From a virus: DNA of 64,000 bases. A model generated the notes under the pieces. The model saw nothing but the letters and a program-made list of their open reading frames with translations, ran no database searches and was not told where the DNA came from. How positions within the stretch are numbered: position 1 is the first letter of the stretch; each line of letters opens with the position of its first letter. The translations under genes were made by a program, and so were the position numbers. The DNA is taken from IMG/VR virus record IMGVR_UViG_3300047552_000880, positions 1 to 64,000 of that record. One strand, written 5' to 3'. Of this stretch, positions 14,884-21,997 are shown in pieces.

Positions 14884-15323
14884 GAATTCTTCATATGTTT
14901 TTTATGTATTTTACATGAAATCCAGCTATTGTAATAAAGATCGCTCAAAAGAACATCCCTGATGAGTTGTTCCTTTATTTCATAATACGAAAGTTCTGAC
15001 TTACTATAACAATATCGAATAATTTCTCTGCGATATCGATCAGCGCCATTTTTTGCAATTTCTTCTTTCAGAAAATCGCTGGAGCCATAATAGTCTCGCC
15101 AGTCACTCGGTATCTGAATTTTTGTTTTCTTCTTAACCTTTGATCCTTTATTTACTCCACTTTTTACGGTAACTGTTCTGACCGAATACTTGTGCGAATA
15201 AAGATTCTTCTTACCAATATACATTTTTCCGCTGTCTATATGAGTTATCAGATAGATGAACCCAATAGCTGCTTCTGGTATTTCTGAATCAAGGACAGGT
15301 TTATCATTATACACCCAATCCAT
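14874..15323 (-). CDS. GIY-YIG endonuclease-like protein
   Basis: A 149-residue protein with the GIY-YIG nuclease core: IGFIYLITHIDSGKMYIGKK (about residues 20-39), where FIYLI replaces the first GIY and MYIG is the YIG part, followed by YGSSDFLKEEIAKNGADRYR near 85 and the later Glu in SYYEIKEQLI. Such proteins in T4-type phages are homing endonucleases (Seg, I-TevI) or related nucleases. No DNA-binding C-terminal domain is obvious. The gene lies alone, not in an intron. Its start codon is inside an 8-bp hairpin stem that overlaps a late promoter. Confidence 0.8.
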   Translation of the reverse strand: MDWVYNDKPVLDSEIPEAAIGFIYLITHIDSGKMYIGKKNLYSHKYSVRTVTVKSGVNKGSKVKKKTKIQIPSDWRDYYGSSDFLKEEIAKNGADRYRREIIRYCYSKSELSYYEIKEQLIRDVLLSDLYYNSWISCKIHKKHMKNSVL

Positions 15324-15348
15324 AAGCTGCCTTTCATTGACAGCTTAT
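15322..15348 (-). promoter_or_regulatory. Start-codon hairpin overlapping a late promoter
   Basis: On the minus strand ATAAGCTG (15348-15341) pairs perfectly with CAGCTTAT (15329-15322), whose last two bases are the AT of the start codon at 15323. The ribosome site AAAGG is in the 11-nt loop. The upstream arm overlaps the late-type element ATTAAATA (15353-15346). RNA reading through from upstream genes would carry the whole hairpin and block the start; RNA begun at the late promoter would lack the 5' arm. Confidence 0.65.
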
Positions 15349-15352
15349 TTAA

Positions 15353-15529
15353 TTACTTCAGATAACGAGTATATGCAGCGGCTTCTTCTTCGTCATCGAA
15401 CCCCATTTCATCGTATGCATCAAATCTTGGTCGCTTTGTCCTTGATTCAGCCTTTTTCTTCGCAGCAATATGAGATTCATTTTCATATTCACTGTTTGTA
15501 TTGCGATTACGATTTTGTTGAGTTTCCAT
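15353..15529 (-). CDS. Hypothetical small charged protein
   Basis: A 58-residue protein beginning METQQNRNRNTNSEYENESH, then a lysine-rich stretch AAKKKAESRTKRPRFDAYDE and the acidic end MGFDDEEEAAAYTRYLK. It looks largely disordered. The ATG at 15529 is used rather than an upstream TTG. It overlaps the gp59-like gene by 23 bp. Position between gp59 and the GIY-YIG gene; no family recognised. Confidence 0.6.
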   Translation of the reverse strand: METQQNRNRNTNSEYENESHIAAKKKAESRTKRPRFDAYDEMGFDDEEEAAAYTRYLK

Positions 15530-16061
15530 TTTCAATTAAGGGTTGATATTTTGATACGTTAAAGAAGTCTTTGTACTTCCGAAGTTTTCTGATTCTATCA
15601 GAGGAAAAGGCAAAGTTCGGTGAATTCTGCATCTTATCCAGATTATCGCCAAAGCGAAGTATAACATATTCTGGGGTGTACTGACCGCCAAGGTAGCCAA
15701 AAAACACATCAGAGTTGGTTGCATTCGCCAAGTTTGCTTTCTCTATATCACATTTAATATAATAACCAAGTGATGCTCTACGTCCTTTGAAGTTGTAATA
15801 CAGGCTCTGTATTTCTTCGTTTTCAGTGTACTGGAGAATTTTCATTTCCAATTCACATGCAATACAGGCATAAACAAGATCGGTGACAGTAGAATATTTT
15901 CTTGCTAACCAATCGAACTTGAATGCCTGATTTCTTGTTAAAGAATTGTATGCTTTCTCGGATTGTTTTGTGTGAATCCCATATTTCTTAAGAGAATATG
16001 CTTCGTCCCTAAAGTGAAGACGAAGCCCCCAATAATATTTGAAAGCAGTTTCGATGTTCAC
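15507..16061 (-). CDS. 59: gp59-like replicative helicase loader
   Basis: A 184-residue helical protein. The N-terminus TAFKYYWGLRLHFRDEAYSL-KKYG resembles the start of T4-type gp59 (xxYKLYLxLKxHFxxxxYDxxKYxG), and the ASLGYYIKCDIEK block fits the middle of that family. gp59 binds forked DNA and gp32 and loads the gp41 helicase. Gene order supports the call: T4 has 59-33-dsbA-rnh, and here the order is this gene, gp33-like, a small protein and RNase H. The start is GTG, overlapping the upstream stop (GTGA). Helicase and gp32 are outside the window. Confidence 0.65.
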   Translation of the reverse strand: MNIETAFKYYWGLRLHFRDEAYSLKKYGIHTKQSEKAYNSLTRNQAFKFDWLARKYSTVTDLVYACIACELEMKILQYTENEEIQSLYYNFKGRRASLGYYIKCDIEKANLANATNSDVFFGYLGGQYTPEYVILRFGDNLDKMQNSPNFAFSSDRIRKLRKYKDFFNVSKYQPLIENGNSTKS

Positions 16062-16297
16062 AGCAATTCGTCAATAGAATAAACTTCTTTACGATAATGA
16101 CCTTCATCAATAGCTGACTGTTGTACTTTCTCAAGTAGAACCGTACTCATGTACTGTAACAGTTCCTCTGGCTCTTTATCAGATTCTTCGCTGAAATGAA
16201 GGATGGCATCAAAATATGAAACTGCATTGTCGATGACATATTTCTCGATATACTCACTGAATGTAGTTTTGTTCAGGAACATTTCTTCTGGATTCAT
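16058..16297 (-). CDS. 33: gp33-like late transcription coactivator
   Basis: A 79-residue acidic protein. EKYVIDNAVSYFDAILHFSE (about residues 18-37) followed by EPEELLQYMSTVLLEKVQQS matches the pattern of cyanophage gp33 (helix with SYxDAxxxxCEE, then an EVEExAKLIxxxLKxKIxxEA-type helix). T4 gp33 bridges the RNA polymerase beta flap and the sliding clamp to activate gp55-dependent late transcription. The position between gp59 and RNase H-side genes is as in T4. Both ends overlap neighbours (ATGA, GTGA). Identification rests on pattern and synteny. Confidence 0.65.
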   Translation of the reverse strand: MNPEEMFLNKTTFSEYIEKYVIDNAVSYFDAILHFSEESDKEPEELLQYMSTVLLEKVQQSAIDEGHYRKEVYSIDELL

Positions 16298-16731
16298 TGT
16301 TCTTCTTTCAGTGCTTCGCAGATCAATTCATGTGTCAGTGTTGGGTACAGAGATTCAACATTCTTAAGAAGAATTGCCTTCAGCAATTTTGCCTCTGATT
16401 CACATAACATTTCTGTCATGTTCTTGTACTGCAACGTCTTTGTTCGTTTCGGAATTTTTGATGACGCTGGCGCAAAAAAGATACCTTCAAAAATCTGTGT
16501 TGTGGCACGAGATAACAAAGATGTTCCGGCAAGGCTCCTATGATAGATCGGATTTGTTGTTTTGATTTCATTGATATCAACATCAACCCACTTATCATCA
16601 ACAGCAGATAACAACAATCGCTTTGCGAAAGAATTTGTTTTAATCAACTGGCGCAACTCATTGAGTTTGTTGTCAGATTGATCTATTTTAGATAGGATTT
16701 CATCCAATCCATAGACAGCCACATTTTGCAT
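16294..16731 (-). CDS. Hypothetical protein in the T4 dsbA position
   Basis: A 145-residue protein between RNase H and gp33, the place of dsbA in T4. It is not obviously DsbA (89 residues in T4). The mid-region KTNSFAKRLLLSAVDDKWVD and the end AILLKNVESLYPTLTHELIC resemble small T4-superfamily proteins grouped as DUF6433, but I am not certain. Overlaps its neighbours by 1 and 4 bp. Function unknown. Confidence 0.65.
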   Translation of the reverse strand: MQNVAVYGLDEILSKIDQSDNKLNELRQLIKTNSFAKRLLLSAVDDKWVDVDINEIKTTNPIYHRSLAGTSLLSRATTQIFEGIFFAPASSKIPKRTKTLQYKNMTEMLCESEAKLLKAILLKNVESLYPTLTHELICEALKEEQ

Positions 16732-17651
16732 TAGAAAAAATCCTCTAAACTTCCTGAAAGATTACTGAAACGACGACTAGCAAAATATTTCAATAGACCC
16801 ATTTTGCTTCCTTTTTTATCCAATTGTGCATTATAGCACTCAAGAATCCTGTTAGCCACCACATCAGGAATTTTTTCATATGAAACGAGCGTTTCGTTCC
16901 TGATATAGTTTTTTCTCTGTTCTTCGTCTTCACATGCATCGATGGGATTCTTTGCATCAAAGAATGATTGAAGATATTTTGCTGAGATAGATTTCTGCCT
17001 TGCGCCAGCTTCTTTTGTTGCAAAGAAATTTGCAGGAGATTTGATCGAAGGAATTCCGTCGCCACTGTCGCCCTTAACAATTTTTTCGATAAGTGCTTTT
17101 CTGGCTCCGAATTCAGGTTTCACCTGTTTCTTGATTGCTGGAGAAAACTGTCTTACATTATCATACCGATGTAGTTGGTAATTATCTTTGTCACTGGAGA
17201 TAATTAGAATGTTTTCTGGCTCCAGTTCATCGAACATATTCATGACACCTGTTGTGGTACTGATGTGTTTAGTCAGCACACCAATAATGTCATCTGCCTC
17301 TGCGCCCTCTACCTTGATCACAGGATAATGCATGTACTCTTGGCAGATAGAAACTACGTCTGAAATACATTCGTTAACAAAATTCCAGTCGATATCTTCT
17401 TTTTCTTTTTTATTTTTCCGAGAATATTTGTACTCAGGGAAAATGTCATAGCGCCACGATTTACTGTCAATAGCAAGAACCATTTTTCCGTAATTGACTC
17501 GGTGTTCGCGGTTATTTGCACGAAGACTATTCAGGATAATATGATGCAGAACATCTTTACTTTCCTTACTAGGGTTGCATGCACATTGATGTGCAGTTGT
17601 ATCTGCATAGATCGTTGCAATGGCGATCTGACTAAAATCAGTTATTATCAT
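16731..17651 (-). CDS. rnh: RNase H / 5'-3' flap exonuclease (T4 Rnh-like)
   Basis: A 306-residue FEN/RNase H family nuclease. The acidic metal residues are visible in VLAIDSKSWR (about residue 60), VEGAEADDIIGVL (about 130), IISSDKDNYQL (about 152) and KGDSGDGIP (about 196). Length and motifs match T4 RNase H (305 residues), which removes RNA primers and adjacent DNA from lagging-strand fragments. It begins an operon section continuing to gp33 and gp59 and overlaps the tiny membrane-protein gene upstream by 14 bp. Confidence 0.95.
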   Translation of the reverse strand: MIITDFSQIAIATIYADTTAHQCACNPSKESKDVLHHIILNSLRANNREHRVNYGKMVLAIDSKSWRYDIFPEYKYSRKNKKEKEDIDWNFVNECISDVVSICQEYMHYPVIKVEGAEADDIIGVLTKHISTTTGVMNMFDELEPENILIISSDKDNYQLHRYDNVRQFSPAIKKQVKPEFGARKALIEKIVKGDSGDGIPSIKSPANFFATKEAGARQKSISAKYLQSFFDAKNPIDACEDEEQRKNYIRNETLVSYEKIPDVVANRILECYNAQLDKKGSKMGLLKYFASRRFSNLSGSLEDFF

Positions 17652-17829
17652 CTTTAGAAATTATTGACCATGCGGCCATCAGTAAAATTGAAATGCCAAC
17701 AAACTTAAACAAAGAAGGTTTTGTTATTGTTTCATCGTCACTGAACATCGGAGCAATCTTCAGATAAAGTTTATGAAGCGCCCAAAGAACAGCAACAAGA
17801 AAACATACACCAAAGATAGCCCCGATCAT
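17638..17829 (-). CDS. Small membrane protein with two transmembrane segments
   Basis: A 63-residue ORF starting MIGAIFGVCFLVAVLWALHK, with a second hydrophobic segment FKFVGISILLMAAWSII and a charged loop (SDDETITKPS). The ATG at 17829 overlaps the stop of the 50-residue ORF upstream (ATGA) and has AGGTAGAG before it. A longer frame starting at 17892 would overlap that ORF. Two spans with a short acidic tail are compatible with a small holin or membrane regulator; function unknown. Confidence 0.65.
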   Translation of the reverse strand: MIGAIFGVCFLVAVLWALHKLYLKIAPMFSDDETITKPSLFKFVGISILLMAAWSIISKDDNN

Positions 17830-17978
17830 GACTTCTCTACCTGAGTTTGACTGAATGTCAGACAACCGAACACAAGTGTCAATACCGCGCATAAAACACT
17901 ACTGACAAATCCTTGGCTTTCGATCAAGGAACTTGCGCTAATGATGGTCAGCACGAAAAAGATAGAGAGTTTCAACAT
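17826..17978 (-). CDS. Tiny membrane protein
   Basis: A 50-residue ORF beginning MLKLSIFFVLTIISASSLIE, followed by VSSVLCAVLTLVFGCLTFSQ and a short charged end. Two hydrophobic stretches, the first resembling a signal peptide. GAAAGGTTTGTT provides a ribosome site before the ATG at 17978. It is the first gene after a promoter with a palindromic operator-like site (17991-18014). It is coupled to the next small membrane gene. Confidence 0.65.
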   Translation of the reverse strand: MLKLSIFFVLTIISASSLIESQGFVSSVLCAVLTLVFGCLTFSQTQVEKS

Positions 17979-17990
17979 AACAAACCTTTC

Positions 17991-18014
17991 TAGATTGGAA
18001 TCTATTGTATCACA
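17991..18014 (-). promoter_or_regulatory. Early-type promoter with operator-like palindrome
   Basis: The minus strand has TGTGATACAAT at 18014-18004, overlapping the stop codon of gp46, followed immediately by TAGATTCCAATCTA (18004-17991), a perfect dyad. The palindrome covers the expected transcription start, as an operator would. It drives the two tiny membrane genes and perhaps RNase H, 33 and 59. Confidence 0.55.
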
Positions 18015-19731
18015 ACTTGGTGACAGTTTCAATGTGGCTGAAATTATTTTCTTTCTTGACATGAATGAGTCGATCAAAACTTTCTGCGAACTTCTCTGCG
18101 CTCCGATGACTAACAACAAAAACGTTGATGTTATCTTCTGTTGCATCAATGATCTTCATCAGATTTTCAATACCAGCTTCATCAAGGCTCGAATCAAGAA
18201 TCTCATCAAAGAATAACAGGTTGCATTCAAATGCACTACGCATCTTAGCAATATTCCTGAATGTCAGCAGCATTGCAAGATCAATTCTCTGTCTTTCACC
18301 TGCCGAGAAACTAGAGTAGCTGAACTTGTCCCGGTGGCGAGACTTGATGACTTCCTTGAATTCACTGTCCAGTTCAAATGAAACAAAAAAATCGAGTTGG
18401 CTGAGATAATCATTAACATAAGAGTTAATGACTGGTATGAACTGTTCAACAATCTTGCCCTTGATACCATCGTCCTTGAGCAATTCTTGCATCGCGGTAT
18501 TGTGCTCTTGATCCGTTGTGATGGAAGCAATGTCTTGCATGATATCCAGAGACTCTTTAGCAGAGTCACGTAGAGTTTCCTTCAGCTTAGTGATATCACC
18601 TGTAATTGTCTGACTGTTCTTTTCTGCCTCGCATCTAGCAACTTCTTTCATTGAAGCATTGATGCTAAACAAGGTAACATTCATATCTCCCTTAACGGTC
18701 GATATATCAGTTTTTGTGGTTGAATATAGTTCTTCTATGCCTTCATATGATTCTAATTCTGCTCGATATTTGTTGGCAGCAGACTGATATGTTGATACTT
18801 CTTTCTCAACATCACTGTAGACCGTTTTAATGTGGCTAGGATCGATTTTCTGCTTACAGGTAGGGCAACCATCATTCTCGTCAAAAAAACTCAACTCAGA
18901 CAGTTTTGATGCGATCTTGGTATCGATTTTGTTGATATAACTTGTCAGCTTCTTATATTCCTCTAGACGAGCCTCAATATCAGTGATCTTTTCTTGCAGA
19001 CATTCAATTTGTTTCTTCTGTCCCGCTAACTTGATTTCATTTTGATCAATTAAGGCTTGCGCAGATTTCTGTCGCGACTCAATCTCGTCTATATTGAATG
19101 TTCTGATATTTTCCAGTTGAGTAATATGAGTTTTCTGTAGCTCAATATTTTGTTTCAGCCCCCGAAGTTTTTCATTAAGAAGTTTCAATTCCTCTTTGTT
19201 CTTCGCAACTCTTGTTTTGACGATCTGGTTCATATAAGTGAAAACCCTGATATCAAGAATGTCTTCAATGAAGTTGCGCCTGTCTCCCTTACTGAGAGAC
19301 ATGAATGGGGTGTAATTCTCAATCGAGAGAATTGTTGTCTGCATGAAGGTTCTGTAATTGATCTTGAGAATATTCTTCTCAAGGTAATCCTGAAAATCTC
19401 CGGTCAGCGTTGCATCCAGAGCAACACCGTCTTCGATGATATCGAATACAGATGGTTTAATTCCTCGCCTAACAGTGTATTGCTTTCCGTTTGAGATAAA
19501 GTCAATTTCGACCAAGCAATTTTTTGTATTGATCGAGTTAACGACCTGCGGTTTGTTGATTTCCTTGATCGTCTTATCAAAAAGAGCAAACGTGATCATG
19601 TTGCCAGTAGTTGACTTACCGGCTCCGTTTTCACCGAACATCACTGTTTTCTTATAACCAGTGAATTCGACTTCATTGAAAGCATTACCAATAGAGAGAA
19701 AGTTTTTCCCTCGCACACGTTGAATAATCAT
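18010..19731 (-). CDS. 46: Recombination endonuclease subunit gp46 (Rad50/SbcC-like ATPase)
   Basis: A 573-residue SMC-type ATPase. Walker A FGENGAGKST is near residues 32-41, the zinc hook CPTCKQ near residue 287 sits between two coiled-coil arms, the ABC signature FSAGERQR is near 474 and Walker B LLFFDEILDSS near 508. It pairs with gp47 to process DNA ends for recombination-dependent replication and to degrade host DNA, as in T4 (gp46 is 560 residues). The start overlaps the gp47 stop by 4 bp. Part of the minus-strand operon 55-47-46. Confidence 0.95.
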   Translation of the reverse strand: MIIQRVRGKNFLSIGNAFNEVEFTGYKKTVMFGENGAGKSTTGNMITFALFDKTIKEINKPQVVNSINTKNCLVEIDFISNGKQYTVRRGIKPSVFDIIEDGVALDATLTGDFQDYLEKNILKINYRTFMQTTILSIENYTPFMSLSKGDRRNFIEDILDIRVFTYMNQIVKTRVAKNKEELKLLNEKLRGLKQNIELQKTHITQLENIRTFNIDEIESRQKSAQALIDQNEIKLAGQKKQIECLQEKITDIEARLEEYKKLTSYINKIDTKIASKLSELSFFDENDGCPTCKQKIDPSHIKTVYSDVEKEVSTYQSAANKYRAELESYEGIEELYSTTKTDISTVKGDMNVTLFSINASMKEVARCEAEKNSQTITGDITKLKETLRDSAKESLDIMQDIASITTDQEHNTAMQELLKDDGIKGKIVEQFIPVINSYVNDYLSQLDFFVSFELDSEFKEVIKSRHRDKFSYSSFSAGERQRIDLAMLLTFRNIAKMRSAFECNLLFFDEILDSSLDEAGIENLMKIIDATEDNINVFVVSHRSAEKFAESFDRLIHVKKENNFSHIETVTKL

Positions 19732-20759
19732 AATTTAGAGAGTTCCATTGCCTCTGTATAGATTTCTGACATTTTCTTTTTTAACACATCTTTATCATTA
19801 ACCGCAATATCATCAATAACATGCATTAGCATATGATGTGTTCCCTTGAATTCAATTTTTGTATTCAGAGCAGTCTCAACAGATTTCTGCATTTCGGTAT
19901 CAATAATCTGTAATGATAATGGCTGTGTTTGCTGAACACGCTCAATGAACTTGTCGAATTTCTTCTGATCGGTTTTGTTGACCACTGTCACTTTAATATG
20001 ATGTGGATATTCTAGCTCAATATCTGGTACTTCGTTTTCATCATATGAAAATTTGTGATGTAAGGTAAACGGGTTTCGATTGAACTGGTAGCTACCATCA
20101 TCTTTCAGTATAGTGAATCCTTTTGGGTCATTGTAATCAGACCAATCCATTTCATACGGTGTACCAACATAGATAACATTATCTTTCTGGCTCCGCGTGT
20201 GATAGTGACCACTGAAGACTGTTTTGTATTTGGATAGTTTGCTGTGGTCTAATCCATGTTCAGCGATTGTTCCGGGATGTAGAGGAAAATTTGCGAACTC
20301 GAAATGACCGATAGCAACATTAGATTCAGACTCATTTGCGAACTTGAGTGATGCTGGCTCGTTTTCCTCATTGATCCAAGGGTATAAATCGACGTATAAG
20401 CCGTTTTTATTGATTGTATGTGGGTAGGTATCAACCACTGTCATAAAACGCCTCTGAAGCAGTTTTGGTGCGTTTACGCGGTTAGTTGAACGATAGAAGC
20501 TGTCATGGTTTCCGCAGACAACATACAATTCGATATTTCTGGCGTCTAACTGATCAAAAAACATTTCATTTGCTTTCTGAAGCGACAGAAAGTTGACTGA
20601 CTTTCTCTTATCAAAAAGATCGCCTGTCTGAATAATTGTTTTTACGTTATGAAGATCAATGAAGTCGAACAAGTAGTCATAGAATTTCTTCTGGTACTCG
20701 TACATGAAAGGAATATTTTCGCGAATTCCGAAATGTGTATCACCAAGAATAATAATCAT
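19728..20759 (-). CDS. 47: Recombination endonuclease subunit gp47 (Mre11/SbcD-like)
   Basis: A 343-residue metallophosphoesterase-type nuclease. The metal site is read as GDTHFGIRE (residues 6-14), QTGDLFDKR (about 44-52), VCGNHDSFY (about 81-89) and SGHYHTRS (about 185-192). T4 gp47 (339 residues) forms the nuclease of the gp46/gp47 complex. It overlaps gp55 at the start and gp46 at the end, both by 4 bp, consistent with coupled production of the complex. Confidence 0.95.
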   Translation of the reverse strand: MIIILGDTHFGIRENIPFMYEYQKKFYDYLFDFIDLHNVKTIIQTGDLFDKRKSVNFLSLQKANEMFFDQLDARNIELYVVCGNHDSFYRSTNRVNAPKLLQRRFMTVVDTYPHTINKNGLYVDLYPWINEENEPASLKFANESESNVAIGHFEFANFPLHPGTIAEHGLDHSKLSKYKTVFSGHYHTRSQKDNVIYVGTPYEMDWSDYNDPKGFTILKDDGSYQFNRNPFTLHHKFSYDENEVPDIELEYPHHIKVTVVNKTDQKKFDKFIERVQQTQPLSLQIIDTEMQKSVETALNTKIEFKGTHHMLMHVIDDIAVNDKDVLKKKMSEIYTEAMELSKL

Positions 20760-21364
20760 GCTAATAGACTACAAATATCGTTACCGTTGTTCTGTTCTTT
20801 TTGTTTCTTGGCAGTATACGGTGTTTTATTCTTGTGGCGCAGACTTGGATGCAATAAGCCTGTCTGATCTTTTTCTGTGTCTTCGCGAAGGCGATCAACA
20901 AAAATATCATTGTCTTCCAGAAACTCTACGAATGCGTTTCCTACTTCAACGTCGTTGTATATAGATTGCTGAACAAATTCGCTACTGAGTTTCTGTTGAA
21001 TCAATGCTGCCTTGACGGAATGTTCACGTTGCTCGATCTTGATACGAGTGATATATTCGTTCCAACAAATCTGAGAGAAATATGCAAATGGGTTCTCGCC
21101 ACGATTAGGATCAAATCTATCGATCTTGATCATGCACTTGAGAATGGCATCAGAAATCATTTCATCGCGAAAAGAGTAGCCAATGAAATTATAGAGGTTG
21201 CTCATGTTAGTGGCAATTCTGATGATTGCGTTCGCAATGTCGTCCGGGATTACCGGACGTTCTTCATTATTTTCTATTGACAGTTTCAACTCAGACAGAT
21301 AGATGCACATTGCTGCATATAAGTCTTTGTTAGAAACATAATGTGTTGGCTTCAATTCACTCAT
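20756..21364 (-). CDS. 55: Late-transcription sigma factor gp55
   Basis: A 202-residue protein starting MSELKPTHYVSNKDLYAAMC; GCGGAGAAATT before this ATG decides it over the in-frame ATG seven codons earlier. The sigma region-2 like segment is IGYSFRDEMISDAILKCMIK followed by FDPNRGENPFAYFSQICWNE, typical of gp55, which recruits host RNA polymerase to late promoters. T4 gp55 is 185 residues. Two promoter elements precede it, an early-type one and a late-type one, so it may be expressed in both phases. Confidence 0.92.
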   Translation of the reverse strand: MSELKPTHYVSNKDLYAAMCIYLSELKLSIENNEERPVIPDDIANAIIRIATNMSNLYNFIGYSFRDEMISDAILKCMIKIDRFDPNRGENPFAYFSQICWNEYITRIKIEQREHSVKAALIQQKLSSEFVQQSIYNDVEVGNAFVEFLEDNDIFVDRLREDTEKDQTGLLHPSLRHKNKTPYTAKKQKEQNNGNDICSLLA

Positions 21365-21383
21365 AATTTCTCCGCAAAATATC

Positions 21384-21404
21384 ATTATAACACAATTATT
21401 TAAT
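21384..21404 (-). promoter_or_regulatory. Paired late-type and early-type promoter elements before gp55
   Basis: On the minus strand the late-type element ATTAAATA (21404-21397) is followed directly by the extended -10 TGTGTTATAAT (21394-21384). The early start would fall near 21377, 13 bp before the gp55 ATG. A stem of CCGCA (21409-21405) with TGCGG (near 21375-21371) would enclose both. Confidence 0.6.
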
Positions 21405-21960
21405 GCGGTTTCATTTCTCCATAGGGAAAGCAGTAGGGTGAACTATTGGGGAATAACTTCTAGGGATTCTAAGGCTTAGGGGTATCTTTTAATATTAGAT
21501 ACTACTCTTTACTTAGATTAGTCCGAAGGACTGTTGCGTAGCAACCCATAGAACATTCTCAGTTCATTCCTACTTCGAGTATTAGATTACTCTAATACGC
21601 TCTTGACACTTTCCATACTGAGTGTACTTATGTCTCAACTCTAACCCTCTTATCGACCGAGTTTTTATCAGGCTACCTTACGGTCATGCCTGCACAGACT
21701 CCATACCAAGAGTTGCAATCTCTCGGAAACTGTGTATGGTTATCACCCTTTTCAGGAGGTCGTTTGTAGCAATGATTGAGTGAACCAATGCTCCGGCTGC
21801 TTTCCAATTCCCCGGTGGGTCAGTTTATATTCTTACATGCTCATGATGCTTCATGAGGTTTTTACGTGAACCTTTAAACTGTAACTTAAACACGATCCCT
21901 ACTTTGACACGGTGCTAGGATTTGGCATTAAAGTAGATAGTAAGTGTCACTAACCATCTA
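21405..21960 (-). ncRNA. Predicted large structured noncoding RNA, about 550 nt
   Basis: No ORF or ribosome site is present across this stretch, the longest gene-free one in the window. Minus-strand RNA can form: 21933-21961, 21841-21856 (TCATGA-AGCA-TCATGA), 21856-21873, a bulged 12-bp hairpin 21701-21739, 21669-21692 (inner ACC-GTAA-GGT with a GNRA loop), 21579-21598 (8 bp, tetraloop), 21533-21545, 21520-21532 (TTCG loop), 21482-21502. CACAG (21734-21730) and CTGTG (21697-21693) would make a pseudoknot. Two promoter elements lie at the 5' edge. It is comparable in size to GOLLD and ROOL RNAs, but membership is not shown. Confidence 0.65.
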
Positions 21961-21964
21961 CAGT

Positions 21965-21983
21965 TATTTATCATTCTAACACA
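21965..21983 (-). promoter_or_regulatory. Paired early-type and late-type promoter elements before the large RNA
   Basis: The minus strand reads TGTGTTAGAAT (21983-21973), one base from the best extended -10 in the window, then GATAAATA (21972-21965), a good late-type element. Both lie between the gp2-like gene and the hairpin-rich region, so the RNA could be made early and late. CATTCT/AGAATG may also form a hairpin here (21972-21997). Confidence 0.55.
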
Positions 21984-21997
21984 AGAAAATCAGAATG

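Noticed and set aside
14874-15323. Homing endonuclease inside an intron
   Set aside because: The GIY-YIG gene is between complete genes and no split gene was seen on either side, so it is free-standing.
21603-21632. TTGACA on the plus strand resembling a sigma-70 -35 box
   Set aside because: The -10 region at the right spacing is poor (ACTTAT) and no gene follows on the plus strand for 3 kb; it is more likely part of the structured RNA.
21405-21960. Group I intron, tmRNA, RNase P RNA or tRNA cluster in the large gap
   Set aside because: I found none of the diagnostic motifs (no intron P7/S core, no GGGGCUG tmRNA start, no CCA-ended cloverleaf). Genes on either side are complete, so it is not an intron in a coding gene.
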